From the NCBI GenBank assembly GCA_004431415.1, contig QPMI01000242.1, positions 59,149 to 123,148 on the forward strand: a DNA stretch of 64,000 nt. Direction: 5' to 3'. The position numbers and the translations under genes were made by a program. Positions 56,401 to 64,000 of the stretch are shown in pieces. The first letter of the stretch is position 1. The number at the start of each line of letters is the position of its first letter. A model generated the notes under the pieces. The model was not told the origin of the DNA, ran no database searches, and was given only the letters and a program-made list of their open reading frames with translations. The stretch comes from Cyanophora paradoxa (lineage: Eukaryota > Glaucocystophyceae > Cyanophorales > Cyanophoraceae).

Positions 56401-57164
56401 ATGAGGTGGTCAGCAGTGTTTAATTGCTTTGGATAGTGGATAAGAGAGCGTTCTGAACAGTTTGGCGACGTTTCTGCTCTGTCCGAGCGGGGTTTCTATG
56501 GCGCGTGTGGGGATGGTTATCGATAACATACGGTGCCATAATTATAATATAAAATAATGGTGCTAAAGATTATCAATAGCAGTCTCGATTTGCCAAGAAT
56601 TAATAATACCATCACTGGGTCCGAGGCTAGAGTCCGAGCTCGATCGGACGCTGCGCATGCGCTGGCTTCGAATCTCGACCTTCGAGTACTAGAAAAGTTC
56701 CATATGCCTCGCACGCGACGACGTCGACGTTCAACGATATCGATTGGCGGCTTTAAGTCAAAAACCTCCGAGAAGCGCCGCCGCCGCCGCGAATCCGGGG
56801 GCCGGCGCCCGCGTATACGTACGCGTCGGCCCCGCGATCGATATCGAAGCGCCGCCGCCGCCGCATCGATCACACGTGCACAGGCTGTGATCACGCGCGC
56901 GCGGCGCCGGCGCGGCGGCGCCGATTCTCGGTACGGGCCCGGCCCGCATCATGTACCGTAGTACCCTTGGCACAAGTCTGTACCCTCTCACTTGAGTGCG
57001 TACCCTTGCGTGCCGAGTGGCCCCCGGCCCCGGTCGCACCTCGCTCGCGAGCTCGAGGATGACGTCGACAGCGCCCGAGGACGCATGCCGCAGTGCGCAG
57101 CGCCGGCGCCACGCACCGGCGCCGCCGAGCTGCATGCAGAATGCCTTCGCCCAACGCAGAATGC

Positions 57165-57390
57165 CGAGCTCGCACTCCTTGCGCACGCTTTTAAACGCGC
57201 TGAAACGTTAACGCAACGTTAACCGCCGCGCGCTGAAACGCTGGAAAATAGGCCTATAGCTATAGCTAGGGACGGGGCCCGGGGCCGGGCTTGATACCCC
57301 CCCTCACCTTGACAAGCTTCAAGGCTTGACGCTCCGGATCCTGTTCTCTGGGGCGGAGTGTAGCGGTGCGGAGTGCAGTCCGAGTGCAGC
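57165..57390 (-). repeat. Dispersed repeat, inverted partner of 6641-6885
   Basis: Reverse complement of the 6.7-kb repeat but with one 21-bp unit instead of four and a half. It has extra palindromic pieces at 57204-57212 and 57215-57223 (aac-gtt-aac), at 57333-57341 (tcc-gga-tcc), around 57252-57268 (ataggcctatagctatagc) and near 57276-57286 (gggcccggggcc). Confidence 0.85.
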
Positions 57391-57754
57391 GGAGTGCTCG
57401 CAGCGCGCGGCCGCCGCGAACTTCGGAAGGCCCAGCTGCAGGCCGGTCCGCCGCGCCCGATCGCGACCCACGCCCCGCGGCCGGGGCGCGGCGCGGCGAC
57501 GTGTGGGGCGGGGCGGGGCAGAGTGTTGAACTTGTTTGTATCGTGCTCGCTTGAGTTGAGCTCGAGCAGCTAGACGAGCGCAGGTGGCAGCACGCGTACC
57601 CGTCTAGCTCCAGCTGACAGCTCAAAGTGTCCCTGGCTGACCCTTAACGACTGCGATTGCTCATTATAGCGCCTCAGATACAGCGCTTATCAGCCGCTTA
57701 TCAGCGCGCTTTGAGCGCGGACAGAGCTACAGCTGAGCGCAGCCGGGGGGGAGG

Positions 57755-58769
57755 ATGGACGCGCCGCTGCTATCTTCGACGGATGCGAACCTCGGCGGCG
57801 TGTCTATGCGTGGCGGGCCGAACCTCGGCGGCATATCTATGCGCTCCAGAGCGGTTACACAAAGGCGCTCGATAGTACCGGAGGACGAAAACGACATCAA
57901 CGCCGCGGGCAAGTCGAGGAGGCTGGTGCAGCAGGAGCAGATCGAGCAGATGCAGCAGGAGAGCAAGGAGGAGGTGGACGTGGACGACGTCGTGCAGATG
58001 AAGAAGGCGTCGCTGTGGCAGCGGGTGCGGGCGCTCTTCCGCATCAACAAGCTCGTCTTCCGCCCGTACATGTCCGTCGAGTCGGGCGGCTCCACCTGGG
58101 AGGCCGGTGCGGCGCAGCGCCCCGGGGCGGCGCTGGGGCGGAGGGGCCGGGCTGACGCGGGGCGGGCCAGGGTTCCAGTACACCACGAAGACGTACCGGT
58201 CGCGGCCGGTGGCGCTGTGGCTGGGCCTGCTGCTCTGGGTGGGGGTCACCTACTTCGGCGTCCTCCTCCCCTTCGGCTCCCAGTCCGAGGTCGGCAAGTG
58301 GAACCACATCGAGCGCTGGTGGGCCGTTCTCGCCAAGCCCCGCTGGGTCCTCCCCACCAGCTGGTTCATCCCCTGCTACCTCGTCATGCACTTCGCCGCC
58401 GCCCTCGGCATGTGGCTCCTCTGGCAGGACGGCGGCGTCTTCCGCTCCCTCCTCCCCACCGTCCTCTACCTCGTCCAGGCCCGCCCCGCCCCCCCGCGCC
58501 ATCCCGCCGCCCGGGGGCGGCTGAGGGGGCGCCAGATCGCGTTCGGGGCGCTGTGGGCGGACGTCTTCTTCGGGGCGAAGAGCCTCGGGGGGGCGCTCGC
58601 GGTGGTCGTCTTCGCGTGGCTCACCGTCTCGTACATGCTCTACGAGTTCGGCCGCCGCAACCGCGCCGCCGCCCTCTGCCTCCTCGTCCACTGGACAATG
58701 CTCACCTACGGCATGGCCCTCTCCTCCGCCCTCAACACTCTCAACCCCGCCGGATCCGTCCGCTACTGA
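57755..58769 (+). CDS. TspO/MBR (translocator/benzodiazepine-receptor-type) membrane protein
   Basis: Three exons (57755-58106, 58171-58478, 58536-58769) give exactly 297 residues with matching phases. The second intron (58479-58535) is GC-AG. About 150 N-terminal residues are hydrophilic, with a charged helix (RLVQQEQIEQMQQESKEE) not found in bacterial TspO. The membrane domain has five hydrophobic helices: VALWLGLLLWVGVTYFGVLL; AKPRWVLPTSWFIPCYLVMHFAAA; LLPTVLYLVQIAFGALWADVFFG; ALAVVVFAWLTVSYMLY; and AALCLLVHWTMLTYGMALSSALNTLN, which carries the family's ending. TspO proteins bind porphyrins and sterols in mitochondrial outer or other membranes and respond to stress; location here is unknown. 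The gene is intact. Confidence 0.93.
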
Positions 58770-59836
58770 GCCCCCGCACCCGCGCCCCCTCCCCGCCCGC
58801 CCCCCGACCCAACCTGGACCCCTGCCCCACCCCGTCCCCCGGCTCCCTTCTCTGCTGGTGCGCCAGCGCTAGCACCAGAACCCTCCCCACCCCCTCCCCC
58901 ACCCCACCCCCACCCCCCACCCACCCACCCCCTCGAGCTCCCACCCCCCTTTCCTCCGCGCCCATTGCGTGCACCCTCTACACGCCGACGTCGCGGACTC
59001 GCGCGCGGTTCCGCATCAACCAGCATCAGTGGTTCCCGTCCCCCCGGACTCCCGAGTCCCGGCCCGGCGGCCCGATCTCCAAAGTGAAACCCAAACTCAG
59101 CTTCCGTAGGCCCTGAGGGGTCCAAGTTAGAGCGCTCTGTGCAAAGAGTCTGCATTTCATGATCAATTGCAAAATTTGCATCTGTTCATCGCGATCGGTT
59201 GTGGGCAACTTGTTGCGCAACTTGCAGAGTACTAGTACTAGTCTTGCGCTAGTACTAGTACACGTAAACTGTCTTCGAATTCGAATTCGAACGGGAATCG
59301 GGATTTATATTACATATATGATTTCCCGAAGCTTAAGTTCCAAGCTTAATTAAGGTTTGCATGATGGCCCAGTTTGCAACGGCTGCATATGTGATCACGC
59401 GGTTGAGGCGAAAAAAATATAACTTCAGCAAGCTTACCGCGGCCGGGTACCGGTGAGTCGGTGACTCGGTGCGTTGGAACGTGCCACTCAGGCACTCAGC
59501 AATTGCATATGCATGCATGCGCGCGGGGCCGCCGGCGCCGCCCGGCCGCCGCCGCGCTCACTGGCAACTTTGGCAAGCCCCGGCGCGGGCCCCGGCCCTC
59601 TCGATCAGAGTCTGCTGAAGCTGCAGCTGCAGTGATCGTGAAGCAGCACTGCGGCAGCAGCAGTAGCAGGCTGCCAGCAGGCTGGCAGCAGCTGCATCTG
59701 GAGCAGCAGGCCCACAGGAGCAGCGCTAGCGGCGGCCGCAGCGGCGCGCGGGTATATCCTTCGGCGCAGTCAACGAGCCCGAGAGCTGGCCGCAGATGCA
59801 TGAGCCACGGTGAACGCGCGCGCAGCAAAATTTAAA
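58770..59836. other. No supported gene
   Basis: 58780-58960 is a C-rich downstream region. 59230-59300 is dense in trimer palindromes (agt-act-agt at 59232 and 59257, ttc-gaa iterations at 59275-59290). No coding exon is supported. Confidence 0.45.
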
Positions 59837-61560
59837 ATGAGCGGGGCGTTCGCGGCGTCCTGGCACACCGCCCCATCTCAGCGACTTGGAAACGCATGGC
59901 ACGCAATCGCCATTGACGCCGCAAAGCCCTTGCAGGTGCGGCGTGCATTGCTATCTCGCTCAGCAATTTTTCTCAGATCCCTCCAGCAGACTACTTCGAC
60001 GGCGCGGCCTTTTCCATGGACACCGCATGCAACTGCAGCTGTGGAGTCCTCTTCCTGCGATGATTTGTGCGTGGGCGGTGCAACGGGCGCGGCAGCGCGC
60101 TCCTCGCGCCACTTCGAGTTCAGCACGACGAACGCAAACGCGCTGGACTTGGAGCCGCAGCAAGGCTTCGACTTCATCGGCCCCCGCGGCTTCCTCGTCG
60201 CGAACTGCAAGCCCCACCAACATGTACACCCCGACGAGCGCGCCCCATCTGCACCCCGCCCATCTCTTTTCCTTCCTGCTCTCCCCGAGAGCCTCCCTCG
60301 GACCCCTGCCGGTGACCGCCCCTCCGCCCCCGTCGCCCTTGCGATTTGATTCTGCGGCAATGGGATTGATGCGGGGGGGCAGGGGGCGCGGGGGCGGGCC
60401 TCGGGCTGGCGTCGCTCTCCGTGGAGCTGGAGCGGGCGGTGGCGCGTGACGCGGGGCCCCTCGAGCCGGCCCGGAGCTCGCCCCGCAAGCGCCCCCGCCC
60501 CGACCGTCCGCCCCGCCCCCGCCCCCTGCACCCCCGCCAGCCACCCCGCGCGTGACGGCCGCGGCGTGCGCAGGGGCGGGCTCGCCGGGGCGGGGGACGG
60601 GGCCGGGGACGCCGCCCTCGCCGAGCTCGACGCCATCCTCCGCGGTCCGCGCCCGCGCACCCCGGGCCCCGCACCCCTCACCCCGCGTCCCTCCAGAGCC
60701 CGCAGACCCCTCCCCGCCGCCCCCTCTCACGCCTCCGCCGCGCGCCTTGGCCGGTGCGCTCTGCCCTCCGCCCGAGCGGCGGCGGCGGGCGATCGCGAGG
60801 CGGGTGCGCAGGGCGGGGGTGGCGGGAGCGAGAGGTCGCGGGGACGCCGGCGATTGCGCTGGCCGCCCTGCTGCTCGACGACAATGCCCCGGACCGCCCC
60901 GCCTCCCGCCTCCGCCTCTCCTTCCCCCGTACGCCTCGGCCCCGCCGCGCCCCGGCCGCCCCGCCCCGCCGGGCCGCGCGCTGACGCGCCCCGCGCAGGG
61001 CCGGCCACTGCGGTCGCGGTCGCGGGGAGCGCTGGGGCGGGCGCTGCCGTGCTGCCCGCGCCGTGCGCCACAGCGCAGGCCTCCTGCCCGAGTCCGCCCC
61101 GCGCCGCTGCGCCGCCCGCTCCGCCCCGCCGCGCGCCTGACGCGTGCCGGCAGGCGGCGGGGCGGCTGCCGGCGGGCCTCCAGCCCTCCTCGTGGGGGCC
61201 CCGCCTCGTCGCCCGCCGGTGCCTCCCGCCCCGCCCCGCCGCCCCCTCCCGCCCCGCGCCGGCTCACCCCGCCCCAGGCGCACTCCGCCCGGGGCCTCGA
61301 AGGGTACCCCGGCAGATCGCCGCTCCGGTCGGCCGCCCGGCGCCACTGCCCCCCGCCCGCCCCTTCTTGTCGCCGTCCGCCCCCGCCGGGTGCGCGCGCC
61401 CAGCCCCATCGCCCGAGCGTCCCGCCTCACGCGCTCCGCCCGCAGCACCTCTGCATTCTGTCGGGCCCCGCCTCCCGCCAGCCTATGTACTCCGCCAGCC
61501 GCCTGACTCTCCGTTCGAACGCCTGCGGACACGCCACTTTTTCCGTCATTTTTGGGGCTT
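59837..61560 (+). CDS. Putative multi-exon gene, unknown function
   Basis: An ATG at 59837 opens MSGAFAASWHTAPSQRLGNAW, then a possible 51-nt GT-AG intron, then an exon including RHFEFSTTNANALDLEPQQG and FDFIGPRGFLVANCK to about 60215. Downstream, exon-like pieces bounded by typical CCGCCCC-rich introns include LGLASLSVELERAVARDAG (about 60396), DAALAELDAILR (about 60609) and PAIALAALLLDDNAPDRPAS (about 60848), ending near 61560. I could not join them into one consistent frame and do not recognise the product. The strand is inferred from intron orientation. Confidence 0.4.
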
Positions 61561-62384
61561 TTCTTTGAAATCGGTTTCTTCCGATCCTGTGCCTGATACT
61601 TGTAATTTCTTGCTTTTACTACTTATAATTATGTACAGTTTTTTTTGTCTCCGTTTTCATCTCTGTATAACCTAGTGCCCTCATGGGTCTAGATATGTTT
61701 AGATTGATTTCTTCGAAGAAATCCAATGATCGTGAAGATAGAATGCGGTTTTCAGCACCTCTCCGTGCTCCGGACTTCGAATGTTTCATCCCGTCTTTGT
61801 CGTAGTGTGCTTTCATGTTTCCCCACCGCAGTCCCCGCGCAGTCCGCGCGCGCACGTTATCTTACTCTAATCATTGATTGAGATATCGATGCGCTGCGGG
61901 CCAGTCTGCGCGTGCGGCAAATGCTCTTACTTCGTGTCGAACTTAGTAATCGTAATCGCAGATCAAAAGCTAAGGCGTCGACGTCCTAATCATTGAATTA
62001 CTATCTTTAATTGCGATTGCATTTTGTATACGTATAAGTAATAGCTTCGATTCGAATTCGTACCGCTAAGTAGCAATTACGTAATAGTAGCCTATAGTAG
62101 TCACACTAAGTAGTGTCACCAGAAAGTGTCTCGTTCAATGATTGTCTTAGTCCGATGGTTACCAAGTAACAGCGATAGTCATAAATCGCCCCATTTGCCT
62201 CTCGCGCCGCTAGTCATGCGCTGTCGGCGAAGCCTGTCGCTCGCCTGGCCCAGTGGCTGTGAGGGCCTTCAAACCGCCGAGGCACACTCACTCAGTTATG
62301 ACTCAGTGATTCGCCGCCTAGGGCCTGTGCCGCCGGCTGGCGCGGCGCGGGGCGGCGCGGCGCGGCGCGGGGTGGGGCGGGGCG
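61561..62384. other. Intergenic, AT-richer
   Basis: Contains another copy of the dispersed motif ttagtaatcgtaatcgcag plus atcaaaagctaag (61944-61975; also 7850-7882). The converging gene ends (plus-strand unknown gene, minus-strand RING gene) suggest 3' flanks. No gene is seen. Confidence 0.45.
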
Positions 62385-64000
62385 TCAGGGGAGGCTCCAG
62401 GGGGCGCGGCAGGCGGGGCAGAGCTGGTGGCGGACGACGGCCTGGCGGGCGTCAGCGGGCGTTAGCGGGCGGGCCGGCGGGCGGGGCCGGGCGCGCACGT
62501 GGGCGGCGCAGGCCCGGTGGAAGCGGGCTCCGCACCCCTCGCGGTGCTCGTACGGGCGCATCCCGCGGTTCACGTTCGCCCCCGCCCGCCCCTCCTCCAG
62601 CGGGCCCTGCCCGGCCGGGGCCCGCGTCAGCCCCGCCCGCCCCGCGGCCCGGCCCGCGCGGCGCACCCGGCAGACGCCGCAGCGCTCCTCGGCCTCGCCG
62701 TCCGAGGCGGCGCGGCGCCCCCGAGCTCCGCCGGCGCCGACGCCCGGCCCCGTCGCGGGTACCGCGGCGGCGTCCCGTGCCGCGCCCCGCCGGGCAGGGG
62801 CGAGGCGGTGAGCGGGAGGGGCCAGGGAGCGGCGCGGGGCTGGCGGGACGGGCCTCCGGGTGGCGGGCCCGGGGAGAGGAGGCGCGGGGGCGGGCCGAGG
62901 TCGGGTGCGGGCGGGGCGTGTAGGGGAGCTCCACGGGGGAGGCCGCCCCGACGTCCCCCCCGCGCCGCACGATGCCCCCGCCCCCGGCCCGCGAGCCGTC
63001 CCCGCCCCCACGAAGAGCGCCGCGTTCGCCGCCGCCTCCCGCAGCAGCTCCTCCAGCCGCCCCGCCCCCAGCTCCCCGGCCCCGCTCCCCGGCACCCCCG
63101 CCCGCCCGGCCCGGGGCGGGGCGCGGGGCGTCGTGCGGGGCGGAACCGGGGGGCGGAGGCGGCGCTCGAGGGCGGCGAGGCGGAGGGCGGCGTCGCGGGC
63201 GGCCGCCTCGCCCGCCGCGGCCCGCTGCGCGGCGGCCCGGTAGGCGGCCGCCAGCCGCCCGTTGGCCGCCTCCAGGCGCCGCACGAGGGCGGCGAGGGCG
63301 GGCGCCGCCGCCTCCCCGCCGGCAGCGCCACCCGCTCCTCGCGCGGCGGCGGCGCCACCCGCGCCCGCCCGCCCGCCACTCGGCCTCCTCCTCGGGCAGC
63401 GAGTGGAGGGTCACCTGCGGGGCGCTCAGGGCCGGCGGGGCGGGGCAGCGCGGGGCGGCGCGCACGGGGCCCTCGCGGCCTTCTCGGGCGGCGCGGGGCT
63501 CCCGGGGGCGCTCTCGGGGGCGAGGGCGGGAGCGGGGGCGCGGAGCGGCGGGCGGTGCGGCGGCGGGCGCCGTCGGGGCGGAGCGGAAGGAGTCGGAGGG
63601 GCGGGGGTGCGGCGGGGCGGGGCCGGGGCGGAGGGAGCGGGCGGAGAGGGAGCGGTGGGGGCGGGGCGTCGGGGCGAGGGCGAGGAGGTGCGCCTCGAAG
63701 CGGTTGTAGAGGGCGTCCAGCGGGGAGGGCGGCCCGCCAGCGCTCCCCGGGACGGCCACCGGGGGGAAGAGCACCTCCGCCACGTACCGCTCCGCCGCCC
63801 CCTGCCCCGCCCCGCCCTCGGCCGGGGCGGTGGCGGGGGCAGGGGCTGCGGGGCGGGCGCACGGGGGAGGAGAAGGGGCGGCAGGAGGCGGCGAGGAAGA
63901 TGCCGCCCTCCTCCCGCCCGAAGGGGTCCACCACCGCCACCAGGCCCCGCCCTGCCCGCCCCCGTCGGCCCCCGGGCCGGCCGGGGCGGGGCGGCGCAGG
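62385..64000 (-). CDS. RING-type zinc-finger protein, 5' end outside window
   Basis: Minus-strand gene running off the right edge. Recognisable exons encode VAVVDPFGREEGGIFLAAS (about 63940-63890), RYVAEVLFPPVAVPGSAGG and LDALYNRFEAHLLAL, a Pro/Arg-rich linker, VTLHSLPEEEAEW, a coiled-coil stretch (RRLEAANGRLAAAYRAA) and LEELLREAAANAALFVG. At the end, zinc-ligand motifs are spread over several exons: RCGVCR, GCGARFHRACAAHV and LCPACRAPWSLP, stop at 62385-62387. The spacing resembles a RING or RING-H2 domain (C-x2-C ... C-x4-H-x2-C-x2-H ... C-x2-C), so a ubiquitin-ligase role is plausible but inferred. Introns shift the frame several times. Confidence 0.65.

Larger units (their letters stand above)
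53169..57754. other. Gene-poor, repeat-rich region
   Basis: AT-rich hairpin repeats lie at 53202-53320. A single-exon frame at 54047-54577 (176 codons, Pro/Ala/Arg-rich) has no recognised domain and is not called. A roughly 163-bp tandem repeat occurs at about 54972-55300 (landmarks gatctccgct and gcatcgatctgcg at two places each). 55500-56900 holds nothing I can support. Confidence 0.45.

Noticed and set aside
62452-63940. 443- and 437-codon minus frames at the right end
   Set aside because: Each contains real RING-gene exons in part but reads through introns, so neither frame is a protein as it stands.
1-64000. Telomeric repeats, rRNA, tRNA genes, riboswitches
   Set aside because: No tandem telomere-type runs and no conserved rRNA or tRNA landmarks were noticed by eye. 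A tRNA scan would be needed to exclude tRNAs.

Overview
The window is eukaryotic nuclear DNA. Genes are cut by many very short introns (mostly 44-98 nt) rich in CCGCCCC. Exons are extremely GC-rich and use C/G third positions. No operons, ribosome-binding sites, rRNA, tRNA or CRISPR were seen. The gene set (chloroplast- or mitochondrion-type M48 protease, TspO, Kre6-like GH16 glucanase, CH-domain coiled-coil protein, Rap1-like protein) and the frequent GC-AG introns suggest a GC-rich unicellular alga or protist. A haptophyte is my best guess, from general knowledge and not from any search.

Layout. 0-7 kb: a diverged duplication flanks a complete six-exon M48/HtpX-type metalloprotease gene. 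7-18.4 kb: orphan exons, then a MOV10/SDE3-type RNA helicase gene whose N-terminal third (about 8.0-9.2 kb) and C-terminal two thirds (15.6-18.4 kb) are separated by a 6.4-kb intron-like gap filled with three different tandem satellites. 19.7-22 kb: a TPR (kinesin-light-chain-like) protein. 22.2-23.3 kb: a 0.55-kb tandem duplication. 23.5-28.6 kb (minus): a CH-domain/coiled-coil protein, divergent from a complete tRNA m3C methyltransferase gene (28.9-30.3 kb), which converges on a small unknown minus-strand gene. 31.6-35.0 kb (minus): a Mut-7/Nibbler/EXD3-like 3'-5' exonuclease. 35.4-37.9 kb: a membrane-anchored GH16 glucanase. 39.4-41.1 kb (minus): a BRCT-Myb-RCT protein that looks like Rap1. 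41.2-50.4 kb (minus): a 9.2-kb non-LTR retrotransposon (endonuclease, reverse transcriptase, RNase H) with oligo(A) tail and 17-bp target duplication. 50.7-53.2 kb: a 2.5-kb non-autonomous LTR element with identical 334-bp LTRs. 53-57.7 kb: gene-poor repeats. 57.8-58.8 kb: a complete TspO/MBR gene. 59.8-61.6 kb: an unrecognised multi-exon gene. 62.4-64 kb (minus): a RING-type protein running off the window.

Common threads. The MOV10-like helicase and the Mut-7-like nuclease are both from families tied to small-RNA silencing and sit among active-looking retroelements. Several genes (MOV10-like, TPR, the retroelement) need one-base corrections next to homopolymers, whereas the M48, GH16, methyltransferase and TspO models close perfectly, so some breaks are probably assembly errors. 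The most unusual signal is mutational: wherever two repeat copies can be compared, one copy often carries an extra 6-bp palindrome that turns a trimer XYZ into XYZ-rc(XYZ)-XYZ, and such trimer palindromes pepper the non-coding DNA and one reverse-transcriptase ORF.
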